This document shows positions 36,120 to 47,842 of a stretch of DNA of 64,000 nt, one piece after another; within the stretch, counting starts at the first letter, position 1; every line of letters starts with the position of its first letter. The stretch lies in NCBI GenBank assembly GCA_026826555.1, contig JAKSZT010054001.1:1614151-1678150 (forward strand). The letters run 5' to 3'. The position numbers and the translations under genes are program-made. The DNA comes from Tolypeutes matacus (taxonomy: Eukaryota > Chordata > Mammalia > Cingulata > Chlamyphoridae). The notes beneath the pieces were generated by a model. That model made no database searches and was not told the origin of the DNA. It saw only the letters and a list, made by a program, of their open reading frames with translations.

Positions 36120-37225
36120 ACATAATTGTAGCTTAGATTACATATAGTGAAATTTCATAGATTTACTCTCAGAACTACAAATCTGGATTATGCATTGTGC
36201 CATTTTATAACTTTTTAGCGTGTAGGGTTGAAATAAACTGTAAGGAGTGCTAACAAATGGCACAAGTCTTGTGTACCTATTAACCCCCTCAGTTAATACG
36301 ATTTTACTTAGTATCGAGTTACAAAGGCAGTCCAAGCCACATACCTATTTTACAAGGCAAATTTAAACATATTTTAGGTCTGTTTCTCAGAGAATGGTAC
36401 ATTTTGCTTAACCATTCAAAAATGAAAATGTGATACACTGTATTGGTGAATGAGACTCCGTCTTTCACAAAATTCAGCTAACCCTTTAGCCTGCTATTAA
36501 CAATGTTTTGATCTTTTCTCACCTCTACCCCACCAAAAGTGTGTTAATTAGGTGAAAAGGTGAGGCACTGCAAAGAAAACCAGATGGAAAAATAAGAGTA
36601 TGGCAGTTTGACCTAAAGGAAGGTTATTGAATGTATAGTCATTAAAATAACATGTGAAGTTTCAGTATTTAAATCAAAGTCACTGTTGAACTCTAGAGTG
36701 TGAAAAAAGAAAAAAAAAAAAGAAAAAAAAGGCCATTTGAATCTAAAAAGCATTTTTACTCAGTTTTTCCTTAAAAACCTGCAGACTTGTGATTCAGCAT
36801 GCTAATAAAATAGGCTCTTCCCTGAAACCATGAACGCCATAATTAAAAGACTAAGATAAGGTTTGAGGCAGGATTTTTATAAGTAGAATTTTTCTCCCCC
36901 TGCTTTTTCATGGTGATCTGCTCTAATAAATGGCTTAGTATGTAAATTTGCAAAAAAAAAAAAAAACCAAACAAACCCTACAATATGATTTGGCATAGTT
37001 ACAGGTTATGTTTCCAGAATTATATTTCTCTACTTGATTTTCTGTTTTATTATTGCAAAGTAGATGATCCCTGCTTGTTTACATTTCTGTCCCTTGATGT
37101 TAATGGTGACGATGATTAAGTGGTTATGGGATGCTAAAGGGTTATAGCTACCTCCTTTTCTGATTATTGTTATAACAACTGTTTTGCTCCTCATTTTAAC
37201 ACAATACAGAAGCATAATTAAAATA
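36120..37225. other. Intron with A-rich tracts
   Basis: Purine-rich A/G tract at 36703-36731 and A-run at about 36951-36966. No gene is seen. Confidence 0.55.
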
Positions 37226-37229
37226 ATTT

Positions 37230-37390
37230 AACAAACATGAAAACAGCAATAAACAAATGGGAATATATTCCTACAAGCAAATGACAAAGGATTAATATAT
37301 TTAATCCATAAAAAGCTCATATAAATCAATAGAAAATCCCTATATCCTCAAAAGGTACTTGGCAAAATATTAATTACAGTAAGAGTAACA
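37230..37390 (+). mobile_element. L1 ORF2-type fragment
   Basis: 'aaatgacaaaggattaatat' and 'aaaaagctcatataaatcaa' 'tagaaaa' match a familiar stretch of L1 ORF2. It is short and diverged. Confidence 0.6.
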
Positions 37391-37419
37391 GTGTTAACAA
37401 AAAAGAATCACAGCAAATA

Positions 37420-37580
37420 TCTAGCATGTGCCAAACATTGCGCTAAGTATTATATTTACAGTATCTCATTTAATCCTCACAACAACCCTATTAGGTGTGT
37501 ATTATCATCCCCATTTTATATATAGGGAAACTCAAACTCAAAAAGGAGGTTAAATATATTGTCTGGGTCACAAACACACA
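37420..37580 (-). repeat. MIR-type SINE, antisense
   Basis: 'atgtgccaaacattgcgcta', 'atctcatttaatcctcacaa' 'caaccctattaggtgtgtat' 'tatcatccccatttta' is the reverse complement of the MIR tail. Confidence 0.88.
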
Positions 37581-37644
37581 AACACATACAGTGCAGATTA
37601 AGGCTACATATGTCCAGCTGCCACTATCGAAAAGGACATTATGT

Positions 37645-37663
37645 ACAAAAAAAAAAAAAAAAA
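37645..37663. repeat. A-run (about 19)
   Basis: An uninterrupted A homopolymer preceded by 'tgtac' and followed by 'ggcagc'. Confidence 0.85.
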
Positions 37664-37869
37664 AGGCAGCAACCCATATACTAATTAACATTTGAAAAAC
37701 TGCTCAAACAAGTTACTCTTCAATGAAGTTAAAATTATAACAACTATTAAAAATACTGAATAATATATGAAACTCAAGCCAAGGCAAGTGCTTCATAAGG
37801 TGAAGCACTTTCAGGTACCACTGGTGATATTACACATAAAAATTTTAAACATGCTCCCACTTCCCTACA

Positions 37870-38510
37870 GTTTCCTATGCTTCTGGGATTCTATTTTATG
37901 AAGCTAATTTTTAAAATGCAGATAAGAGGAATCATAAAATATGCCCTCATAAGATTCTACATAATAGAGAAAATTGGTAAAAAAAAAAAAAAAAAAAGTG
38001 CCAAAACAGGGGAATGATTAAATGAAGTATGGTACATTAACCCAAAGGAATATTATACCATCATTAAATAGTAATTGTGAGAAAGTTTAATTATAAAGAA
38101 TATTAACTATATAGTATTTTATTGAAAGCATGAAAACACTCAATTATATATACAATGATCTCTAGCATATAACACAAATAAATATGTAGAAAAAAGCAGA
38201 AGAAAATGCCAAATACCAAAATGCTAAGAGTAATTATCTCTAGGATAGAGAGTTTATGGCTAATTATTTAATTAAAAAAAAAAAATTCTTCTGTGCCTTC
38301 CAATAAACATATGTACTCAAAACTTGTCCGCAAGGTTTATATATTAATAATTATAAAGAACCACCTTGGTGATGTATGGGAGCCCTGTATGATGATGCAC
38401 ATATTTGTTTTGTATTTACAACTTTTACTATACACTTATTGTTTCAATATGTTCATGTATGAATGATATACTTCAATAAATTTTTTAAATGGAAAAAAAA
38501 AGATTAATTG
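37870..38510 (+). mobile_element. L1-type LINE 3' end, diverged, with an A-run
   Basis: 'cttctgggattctattttat' resembles the start of an old L1 3' region. After an A-run (37979-37997) come 'gggaatgattaaatgaagta' 'tggtacattaacccaaagga' 'atattataccatcattaaat' and, near the end, 'gatatacttcaataaa'. It may be two adjoining fragments. Confidence 0.6.
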
Positions 38511-38514
38511 CTCT

Positions 38515-39775
38515 AAAAAAAGGAACCACCTTCACTTTGGAAAATTGGAAACATCTAAAAATAATCACAGGAAAGAAATGTTGAAAATTAGTACTTTGGA
38601 TATATAGGAATTTAGGGAGATTTAAAAGAATGCTTTTAGAGGAAACCATGTATATTAAGTCTAAACTTTAATACTTGGTTTTAAGTCCTGGGTTCTATTT
38701 TCCTATGGGTTAAGTCTTGCTTGTATATCCTTAAGGCAAATAGGGCTTGTCTCTCTCAAAACAACAAAAATATAGAGTATATTTTAAATATTTCATTAAT
38801 ACTTAATAGCAACACAGTAATGAAATATATTTGACTTAAATAACAGAATTTAAGAATCTGTAAAATTATGAAATCACGTGTACATAAATAGTTTTTTTAA
38901 AATCACAACTGATATTTACTAGTACTCTTTTTAAGTTCAATATGGAAAAATCAATTGTCTCCTTTGGGTTGTCATTTTCATTATGGGTATCAAAATCAAA
39001 CTGTGGACAAAATAACCTTAATGGATAATTGATGAATTAAAGGAAGAAAATATCAGGATAAAAGTACCTTCTAAAAAACTGGAAATAGGCAAAAGAGTAT
39101 TCTTTCAGTGCATTTAAGTGCTTGACTTGTTACTGAACAAACTATTTTACAATTGTTTGTTGCAGAGATTAACCTGTAGATTTTTTTGCCCATTAGACAT
39201 GCAAGTGTTTTCTCTGCAGTGGAATGGATAACACCAAAGATGATGGTTTATGGCCCTATATGACATTCACCAGTTTTGTATCTAACCCAACAATCTTACT
39301 CTAAGATCTCTTAACTTGCCATATATAACTAGCTCCTCAAATGCTGTTAAGACTCGTTTTAATGTTTTAATAGTTTTCTCATTAATTAAAAAGTTAACCT
39401 CTTTTAGAGTTGTCCAACTTAGGTTTGTGTGAACATATTTTCCTTAACTTTTTGAAAATTAACACAACAAAAGTCCAAATTCAGAGGAATCCTGCAAAAT
39501 AATTGGCCTGTATGCTTAAAAACGTAAAGGTCATGAAAGACAAAGAAATACTGAGGCACAGTTAAGGCCAAGGAAGCTACAGGGACGTGGTGGTAACTAA
39601 ATGCAAACAAAAATCTTGGTTTGGGTCTTGCACCTGAAAACTTTTTTCTTTCACTAAAAAGGAAATTAGTGGAATTTGATAAGATCCACAGCTTAGATAA
39701 TAGTATTTAATTGATGCTAATTTCCTGATTTTTATCATGGTAGTGTGATTATGCAACTGATTTTTTTCTTTTTTA
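38515..39775. other. Intron, no gene seen
   Basis: AT-rich, nothing recognised. Confidence 0.5.
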
Positions 39776-39779
39776 GGAA

Positions 39780-40012
39780 ATGTACACTAAATATTTAAAG
39801 TAAAGTGGTACCAAGTCTGCAAGTTACTCTTAAATAATTCAGAAATGAGTAATATATAGATCTTGTTGCTAAAGGATGGAAGGATTAAAACTGTAGCAAA
39901 GATAACATTTGGGGAATCTGGATGAAGGAGGTACTGGAAATCTTTGTACTATTCTTACAACTTTTCTGTAAGTAAGCCTGAAATTATTTCAAAGTAAAAA
40001 ATAAATAAATAA
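39780..40012 (+). mobile_element. L1-type LINE 3' end
   Basis: 'tctttgtactattcttacaa' 'cttttctgtaagtaagcctg' 'aaattatttcaaagtaaaaa' followed by AATA units is a common L1 3' terminus. Confidence 0.75.
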
Positions 40013-41240
40013 GAATGGAGTTAGGGAATTCATGAAATCATGGTTCTCAGTAACATCACTAATAAGCCCTCTGATTTGTTTAACACTTATCGGTTGACAA
40101 AATTATTCTACCTCTGATATCTGGCTAGTATCTTCTACTTTCATGCTGTAAAAATTATTTTCCCACTGAAGCTTGTAAAGGCTCAGGGTCTGCCATATGA
40201 TTGCTAATCCAGGGGCTTTGCTAGGCTCCGATACTGCTTTTCACCACAGATGCTGGATTGAAGTTTTCCAGCTTGCTCCGGGCCTACCAAGGAAGGGCTG
40301 AAAAAGGGGACAGTGGAGGAGGATGATGTGGGAGCCAATGTGCGCGATGCTAGCTCACTTATTAACCATTCATTTCTTACCAGCTTACGTTCTTTTCTCT
40401 GGAGCGTTTCTTGAATATAATAGTGTAGTGCAGGCAGAAAGAACTGCTTGTGCAAAGTCAACCATTCCTCTATCAGCCAAGCTGACTTTACATAGAATTT
40501 GGAAGAACTTTTTCTATTAAAGTAATACTCTAGAGAACACCTATTTCTGTGGACTTGGGAAAACTATAAGGTGACAAGATAGATGGGGGAAGAGGAGAGA
40601 GGGAAGGGGGGAGAGAGAGAGAGGAGAAAGGAAAGATAAAGGAAGGATGGGAGAGAAGAGAGCAAGGATGGGAAGCAGCTAAACTAGCAGGCAGAGCGGT
40701 GCTCTTTGGTGTCTAGCGGACTTATTGATATGCGCACCCGAAACCTCTGATCTTCTTCTTCATCAACACTGGCTTTCAAGCAGTCCCCTCGGATGGCACA
40801 AGGGATGACAGCTCTGTCCCTGTTAATGACGACTCTGCAACAGTTCAGCATTGTGTTTTGACACCAGAAATTCACAGCAATGTTAGAAACGAGTTTGTGA
40901 GGGACGTTGCAAACTATAAAAGTCCAAGAGGTTTTTAAATATTAATAGCAGTTGAATGGTTTTCTCCCAGATGGCCACCCAGCTGACTACAGTTCTCTTC
41001 TAGAAACCTCTGCTGTTTATCCTCTAAATGTCCCCAATATAAAACAGTTTTAATCTTTTGTTGCGGCTGTAAAACCTGATCTACTGTGGGACAACATAAT
41101 TAAGTGTCAGTGCCTGGATGTATGGAGTGAGAAAAGGACAAAATAATCCGGGATGTATGTCACTAATAATTCAGTTTATGGCTGAGTGCTAATGGGATTG
41201 CTGATCATTAGCAGGGAGGCCTACCCTGGAGGCTCTTGAG
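40013..41240. other. Repeat-poor block with raised CpG content
   Basis: No transposon is recognised. A purine-rich tract lies at about 40580-40680. CpGs are noticeably denser than elsewhere at 40680-40920 (for example in 'tagcggac', 'tgcgcacccga', 'gacgac', 'gacgtt'). On the minus strand 40684-40875 stays open and carries no family I know; its neighbourhood has no convincing splice signals. Possibly conserved non-coding sequence or an old gene fragment. Confidence 0.4.
40580..40680. repeat. Polypurine (GA-rich) tract
   Basis: About 100 nt of nearly pure A and G, including a perfect (GA)n stretch at about 40611-40622. Confidence 0.85.
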
Positions 41241-41554
41241 CGTGAAACCACGGTGTACAGCATGCCAGGTGGTGGACTGGGGGCTGGTCGTTGCCTTACT
41301 CCCTGTCTGTCTTTTCTGTTCCATTAATATACTAAGGGTCTTAGATCATTCTCACTGTACCACTGTAATGAGAAGCCAGCTAGAAAGGCAGTTTGATTGG
41401 AAAGATTTGATATTTTCTTGAGCTTAATGTAAAAATCATGAAGTTTGTGAATTTTCACAGAAGAGTTACTGTCCTGACATATGTGTGGTTTTCTAGCAGT
41501 GCCAGAAGGGGAGCCCAGAAACTGATCCAGGGTATACGTACAAACAATGGGAGT

Positions 41555-41712
41555 GATGGAGGGAAAAGAGGAGGCAAAGAAGTGAAGGAAGAGGGGACAG
41601 AAGAGAGGAAGAAAGAGAAAGGTGGGGCGAAAAGGGATGAGCATGCACAGAAAGGAGGGGAAAAGAAGAAAGAAAAGGAATGGTTTAAGAACAAGGAGAA
41701 GGAGACAAGTCA
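41555..41712. repeat. Polypurine (GA-rich) tract
   Basis: About 155 nt dominated by A and G on the plus strand. The overlapping open frames on both strands here (Lys/Glu-rich or Phe/Ser/Pro-rich) are products of this composition. Confidence 0.85.
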
Positions 41713-42095
41713 GAAGGTTGTTCTGTGAACATGAAAGAATATGAAGAGGAAGTTGTTACATGATTGAAATGTTTTGTGGATCCAGCAAAATTTCACTTGC
41801 AAACTGGAGATATCCCTGCCTCCTGCAGAGTCCTTGGATGAGGGTGTCATCTCCTCTAGACAATTCTCAGTTGTTTGACCAACATTTACTTCATTTCCAC
41901 TCCCTCTTCTCTGCTGTGATAGGTGACAGGCCACCATTCTGACTGGCAGAGGACAGTCTGTTTAGACAGGCTGGAGACCTCATGCCCCAGACCTGGGATG
42001 CATTTGTCTGCCTAAGGTGACTGTAAGTGGCTGCTCTGATCCTTTGTGTGTTGATAAACTTAGAGCTTACATTTCAAAGAGCAGGCTTCCTTCAC
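41713..42095. other. Intron, nothing recognised
   Basis: Between the polypurine tract and the TTTG repeat. No gene is seen. Confidence 0.5.
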
Positions 42096-42097
42096 AA

Positions 42098-42132
42098 TTT
42101 TGTTTGTTTGTTTGTTTGTTTGCTTGTTTGTT
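42098..42132. repeat. (TTTG)n microsatellite
   Basis: Eight or nine TTTG/GTTT units with one GCTT interruption near 42121-42124. Confidence 0.9.
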
Positions 42133-42134
42133 GG

Positions 42135-42425
42135 GAGAGTGTGTTGTAGGGAACAGTGTGGAATGGAGCAGCAGCTGAGGCAGTTTTATGCACCCCCCAT
42201 GGCGTCCCACCTGAAACGCCTGCAGGGCCCTCGGCTTTCTCTGAAGCCTGGGATGCCTGTGCAAGCTCATCCAGAAGGGCAGAGATGTGGGCATCGCCAG
42301 GGGCAACCCTCAACCGTTGGGTCTGGGAATTGGCGAATAAATGCTTTCACCTCCTGCTCTTTATAGGGACAATTCCCAGGTACATTGTACACAGCAGCTC
42401 AAAGGGTCTCCAGTGGAATTGAGCC
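42135..42425. other. GC-rich segment of unknown origin
   Basis: A GC-rich patch in AT-rich intron, with overlapping open frames in both directions (42067-42422). It ends with 'ggcgaataaatgctttcacc', which looks like an LTR-type poly(A) region, so an unassigned retroelement is the likeliest explanation. No protein family is recognised. Confidence 0.35.
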
Positions 42426-43650
42426 CCATTTTTCAACAGCTTTCCTTCCTGTCCTGTTTAACTCTCTCCACTTCCTCACTGAATTTATTTTTTTAAGATC
42501 GCTTCCCAAATTAACTATACCCAAATTCTTATCTCAGGTTCTGTTTTCAGGGGAACAGAAATAAAGGGTGATTATTACTTATAAATATTTGCTGAATGAA
42601 CACATGAGTAAATGATAACATTGAGGAAATTCTACAGAGGAAGGAGGGAGGGACATCCCATCCACAGGCCTCTACCTACATGTCTAAGAATAGCTTCGCA
42701 GCATCCACTTCCTTACTAACCAGGCCTGCTTTCCTTCAGCTAGCTGGGAGAATTATGCACAGAAAGTAGCCTGTGATACAAGATACTGGAGGAGCAAATG
42801 AGGCAGGAATTAAGTTAAAAAAATCTACTTAGAATAAAAAACACATACTGCTCTTGGTAGGAATAGATTCCCCATTTTTATTTTAAGTGCGAGTTTATTA
42901 TAGCTATATTTAAATATACATGACTAGAAGATGACAAATGAAAGTCAACACAAGTTAAAGAGAAAGAAGGAAATGGTACATATTTGAGTCTTTCTGTGAG
43001 AAGAGAGGTTATTTTTCATCTTGGACCCCAGGGTATCTGTTAGTGCACTGGGAGAGGTAATTCGTTAAATGAACCTAAGGTTAATGCACCTTCAAAAGAG
43101 AGCAATTTATCTCCTCTTCTTCAGTGGGATCAGGCCAGGAGGTTCTATAGTTGGGGAAAGTTTTATCACAGAAAAGATAGCCCTGTAATGGTCTCAGGTC
43201 CCCTGAATCCCAGTCATCTCATTCACAACACCCCCATGAGGTTCCTGTATGTTGTCCTCAAGGTGAGGGTACTCAAATTCTTTCTTAAACACCAGGAAAT
43301 TTTCATATTCCACTCTACATATTTTCCCTTGTCTACTGAGTCCTCATATCCCAGTGTGGCCAAACTGAAGCAGGGAGATATTCAAAAAAGGAAGAATATG
43401 CTAGTTGAAATGAGTTTGAAAGTACTTTGGAATATTAACCACTTAAAGTCAATAATAGAAGTTGCATTGCTATTATGAAATCTGCTGAATTAACCAAGTG
43501 AAACCAGGGAAAAATAAGCCATGAGGGAAAATTTTTATACTAGATTGCTTAAGTTCCAGTTTTATATCCTCGGAAAAATTCATTTATTCATTCAGCCTCT
43601 CTCTCTCTTTCTTTCTCTCTCATCTACATCTGTCTGCCAGTAACATGAAC
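42426..43650. other. Intron, no gene seen
   Basis: Mixed sequence with a short TCTC/TTTC-rich patch at about 43598-43622. Confidence 0.5.
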
Positions 43651-43654
43651 ACTA

Positions 43655-43930
43655 TGAACACACACACACAGAATTTCAACAATATGCCAAGCATTGTGTT
43701 GGCCTCTAGAAATAAAATTAATAAGAAGACATGTTTTTGCCTCTTGAGAAACAACTACCTATGAGGAAAGTATAGAAATAATTGTAATAAAATATGCTCA
43801 GTTACATAAGAGTACGCATTATACAAAATGCTATGAAGAACTGGGGAAGGGGTCAGGGAACAAGCAATTCTGCCTGATAGACTTGGGTCTTGAATGGAGG
43901 CAGGAAAAGGAGAAAGTCCAGTGATAAGAC
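43655..43930 (-). repeat. L2-type LINE fragment, antisense
   Basis: 'atgccaagcattgtgttggc' 'ctctagaaataaaattaat' followed by 'atgaggaaagtatagaaata' and 'atgctatgaagaactgggga' 'aggggtcagggaacaagcaa' resembles an antisense L2 3' region. Confidence 0.5.
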
Positions 43931-43933
43931 ATT

Positions 43934-44055
43934 TTTTCTCAACTCTGACTGAGCATTAGACTCTCCTCAGGAGCTTCGAAAATGGCCATGCTTAGGTCCC
44001 AGCCCTAGAGACTTAGATTCATCTGGTCTAGGATTGGCTCCAGGCATTTGATTTG
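43934..44055 (+). mobile_element. MER5-type hAT fragment
   Basis: 'ttttctcaactctgactgag' 'cattagactctcctcaggag' and 'gtcccagccctagagactta' 'gattcatctggtctaggat' follow MER5 order, diverged. Confidence 0.6.
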
Positions 44056-44059
44056 TTCT

Positions 44060-44145
44060 CTGCCCTGTTTACCAGCAGCTAGAATGATGCCTGGCACATA
44101 GGGTGCTCAATTCATATTTGCTGAATGAAAACATTTATTCCTCAG
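44060..44145 (+). repeat. L2 3' end fragment
   Basis: 'gatgcctggcacatagggtg' 'ctcaattcatatttgctgaa' 'tgaa' is the familiar L2 3' terminus. Confidence 0.65.
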
Positions 44146-44421
44146 CACTGGAGGGAGACGCTGGATAGAGGGAAGGTAGCTGCTTTACTTATACAGACCT
44201 CCTGGAGGTCAGGGTTATGTGGTTAGAAGGCGAAGCCCTGGTTCCCTTGCTAAGGCCTCAGGTATTTTCCAAATGGAGGACATTGTGGCGTGATTTGAGA
44301 TAACACCTTACCTCACTGAAGATAGTCTCTGCTGTGGATAAAGAAGTGAAGGCAAAGGTTGCCACTGTGCCACAGAGTAGAAAAGGGACTATTTCTTCAC
44401 TAAGGGTAAACTATTTCAAAA

Positions 44422-44463
44422 TCACACACATGCATGTGCACACGCACACTTGCACACACACAA
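44422..44463. repeat. Interrupted (CA)n microsatellite
   Basis: CA-rich stretch with TG and CG interruptions. Confidence 0.8.
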
Positions 44464-44479
44464 TTTTACCATCTAAGTC

Positions 44480-44860
44480 ACTATGTGGTAGGTTATGCTG
44501 TGGTAACACATAACCCACAAATCTCAGTGGTTTAATACCAAAAACTGTGTTTTTCTCTCACGCTACATGGTGAATACAGGTCAGTAAGAGAACTTATCAC
44601 GGTAGTCCTCATGCTGATGGAGGTTCAAATTGGCAAGGTTTTCCATGATTACATCAGCAAGGAGAAGAGGGTAGAATGATCCACACATTCGTTCTTATCA
44701 CTTCCACCCAAAAGTGATTATATTACTTCTGCTCACATATTATTGGGCAAACCAAGTTATGTAACCATGCCGAACATAAAAAGAGCGCAAAAGTGCAATC
44801 TTAATATATGGCTAACAGGTGAGAAGCTGGAATTATTTGGTACTAATATCTATGGCATTT
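44480..44860 (-). mobile_element. MLT1-like LTR, antisense, diverged
   Basis: 'ctgtggtaacacataaccca' 'caaatctcagtggtttaata' is the reverse complement of the MaLR 3' end ('...ccactgagatt...ttacc'). The body is poorly preserved. Confidence 0.6.
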
Positions 44861-44864
44861 ACTA

Positions 44865-46570
44865 ATAGACAAAGAAATTCACTTCCCTTCAGAGTTTATG
44901 CAACTTTAGCTAGATTCTAGTTTATTTGTCAAAGATGAGTGTAGCTCTGAAAAGAATTAGAATACATTCTTACTGTTTTGGGGTGAGGGTGAGAAACAGA
45001 AACTGCCAAATGGGTTTGCTACATTTACTTCAAGGTCAAAACATCCATACTCCCTCAGGAAGAGTATCTTAAAAATAAAGCCATTGTCACAGATGACAGC
45101 TCATTTACAGTATCACACACCAACCACAGGGAGTTTTTAATCACCTGAGACTCACAGAGTAATAAATGTTTTGCAATGCACTTGAAGCACCATCTTAGGA
45201 CCTGGCCTTACAATGAGAAAAGCACATCTTTGAAAAATATGAAGAGAAGGATATAGGCCTTTACACAAAGAGAAGAGTGCTACATGGACAAAACAGTCTG
45301 GCTTCGGAGGAGGCTGCCAGCGCAATAAACGGAGAGCCCTTCCCAGACACTGAAATTTAAACCCCATCAAAATCAGTTACCCTAATAGGTTAATATGCTC
45401 ACCATACTATGCGAATCTTTGGAGATATAAGGTCTGTTTTTGGAACACAGACCGTTATGGATATTTTATATTGTTATTTCAGCACAAAGTTGATGTTTTC
45501 CAATTTGGTATGCTATTTCTTTCAACCCTTGCTTTTCAGCATTGATACTCAGAGAGAGAAAACAAAACAAAACTTTGATACAGCGTTGCTTTGCTGGTCA
45601 GTGTTTCAGTTAATGTTTTGCTTAAGGAAGCAAGGGGTCAGTTCTGTTTTTTCAACCAAAGCCAGCCTAGAGAGAGCTAAAGTCAAATCAAATTGAAGAA
45701 GGTAAGGCTGAGATAGTGTGTGTGTCTATTTAAATGTGTCCAAATACCCACAAATACCCAAATGTGGCCAAGTACCTAATCAAAGCCTCTGTTTTACCAT
45801 TGAATATTCTTCTCTTAGGTTGATGTGCTCGGTTATATGAGAACCTCACAATCAAGTTTCTGAAAGAATCCATTATTTTACCTTGGGGGGATGGATGGGG
45901 TGGGAACCCAAGGTAATTAAGGAAATTAGAAGAACAAGAAGGAAAGGAAAGAAAAGACACACATTTTTTGAAATAAAAAAAGAACCAAATATTGAGCAAT
46001 CAGTTTCTGAGAACTCCAAACAAACTGCTTACTCATGTATAATTACGAGGCAAATGAAAAAATAGCAGGCTCAGAGATTATGATAAACCCTTAAAGGGGA
46101 TATGTAATTAATGATGATGATAAAAATGCTAAGTATTTGTAATAATAATTACAACATATTTGTCTCCAGAGGTCCCAGTTTTTAATGTTCCTTCTCAGAA
46201 AATATCATCAGAGTTTAATCAAAGGCGTTGGAAGAAAATATGGCTAATTTCCTCCCTAATTAGACTGAATCTCCTTGTAAATCTATCTAGTTATCATTGT
46301 AATGTTCTCCAGGGTCTTCTGAAATGGACCTAGTAAACATGTTATGTGTAAGGATCATTGTCCTATTGTCCAGTAACCTTATATATTGAACTTCACACAT
46401 TTCTTTTTCCCCTAATCAACTTTGAGTTTGCCCATAATGATGTACCACCAAGATTTTATCTAAATCATTTTTAAAATGATTTATATTGTGAACCTATTCT
46501 ACATTATTTGTGGGTTCAAGTGCTTTATGAGCTCATTTCCTTTGGTGTAAAGTGTATTTAAAACTGACAG
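44865..46570. other. Intron, no gene seen
   Basis: No recognised repeat. At about 46080-46300 the sequence is rich in TAAT/ATTA cores and could be conserved non-coding DNA. Short open frames at 45409-46065 show no known protein. Confidence 0.45.
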
Positions 46571-46574
46571 ATTA

Positions 46575-46690
46575 TAAGCATCATAGAATTCACAACTGGA
46601 AAAGATTTCATAGCATCACAGAGAGGTAATGGAATTTGCTTAAAGTCATACAGCTAGTTAAATGAAAAGCCAAAATATGCAAAAACAAGT
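46575..46690 (-). repeat. MIR-like fragment, antisense
   Basis: 'gagaggtaatggaatttgct' 'taaagtcatacagctagtta' is the reverse complement of the MIR core. Confidence 0.6.
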
Positions 46691-46741
46691 CTACTGGACT
46701 CCAAAGCAACCTCTCATTCCTCTTGTCCATTAGGTCTAAAG

Positions 46742-47225
46742 CAGGGGTGGTCTCAAAATTGGTTTGTGCCACTTGGCCCCCTGGGCAGTCTGGAGAAGCT
46801 GTGTACCCTTCTCATAGTAATATTTCCAAGTGAATTAAAAAATGATTAAAAAGGAAACTTTATTAAAATTTACTTCTCAAAAAATCTATATATACAGATA
46901 TTTTTAAATTTTGTGGAATGGTAATATATGCATCATTATTAGCATTTTAAATAACAAAATCTTATAACTAGAATTTTGACATAGTGTTGAATGCAAATGA
47001 GATTTTCAGATAATTGCAACAAATGCAATTTGATATTAAAATATCTGGGATTTCTATGGATGGCCAAGTACTGCTGCAACTTTTGTGGTTTGGGGCCTAT
47101 ATTCACCAATGAAGAACATATTAAATTTCAGTTAGAAGTTAGTGAACAATAAAGAAGTCTTTTTTTTTTTTTTTCTATCTAAATTCATGGATCCCTGATG
47201 TCTAATCCAAGAACTCAGATTTATC
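46742..47225. mobile_element. Old DNA transposon (MER-type), family not assigned
   Basis: Parts such as 'caacttttgtggtttggggc' 'ctatattcaccaatgaagaa', 'aaatttcagttagaagttag' 'tgaacaataaagaa' and, after a T-run (47160-47174), 'atctaaattcatggatccct' agree with a widespread mammalian non-autonomous DNA element. Name and ends are uncertain. Confidence 0.45.
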
Positions 47226-47289
47226 AGATGAACAACCCCTGGTAAAACATTTCATACATCTACCATTCTATGATAAATGGGCTTACTAC

Positions 47290-47430
47290 CCACAACAAAT
47301 ATTTATTAGCACCTCCAGCAGAAGTCCGGAAGAAATACAACACAGGTTTCCTGCTATGTGGAGCCTAGAATTTAATTAGGAAGACAAGATCCAAACATGC
47401 TGAAATTTAAAAATATTCAGTAAAATATTC
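47290..47430 (-). repeat. L2-type fragment, antisense
   Basis: 'aacaaatatttattagcacc' followed by 'gagcctagaatttaattagg' 'aagacaaga' resembles an antisense L2 3' end. Confidence 0.5.
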
Positions 47431-47797
47431 AGTAAAAGAAGAAAGTACAGTTCAGAGAATAAGAGAGCAAGTTGTGTAGAATCAGTCAATTGAAAGGTAA
47501 ATGCACAAATGCGGGTAGGCAGAACGTGTTCATTAGTCTGTGTTTACTGATGGCCTGATATACCAACTGTAGGGAAAGAAGGAAAAAACAAACAAACAAA
47601 TGACACAAGTAACTTGCAAATCTAGGTGGAGAGGTAAGCCACACACACAAAGCAGCACCTAAAAAATGTGAAACGATGTGTCCCCACAGCACAGACTAAT
47701 TAGACAAAATTTGAGGGGACTCCAGAAAAAAAGAAACAAAAAAACCTGTGCAAAGACCCTGCTGTACTTGGGTTCTGTTCACCTTGCATCCATCTAC

Positions 47798-47810
47798 AAA
47801 CACACACACA

Positions 47811-47841
<31 letters not shown>

Positions 47842-47842
47842 C
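47798..47842. repeat. (CA)n microsatellite
   Basis: About 22 CA units with one CT interruption near 47811-47812. Confidence 0.92.

Noticed and set aside
41438..41728. A Lys/Glu-rich open frame (plus) and Phe/Ser/Pro-rich frames opposite
   Set aside because: These arise from the polypurine tract, which rarely contains stops in either direction.
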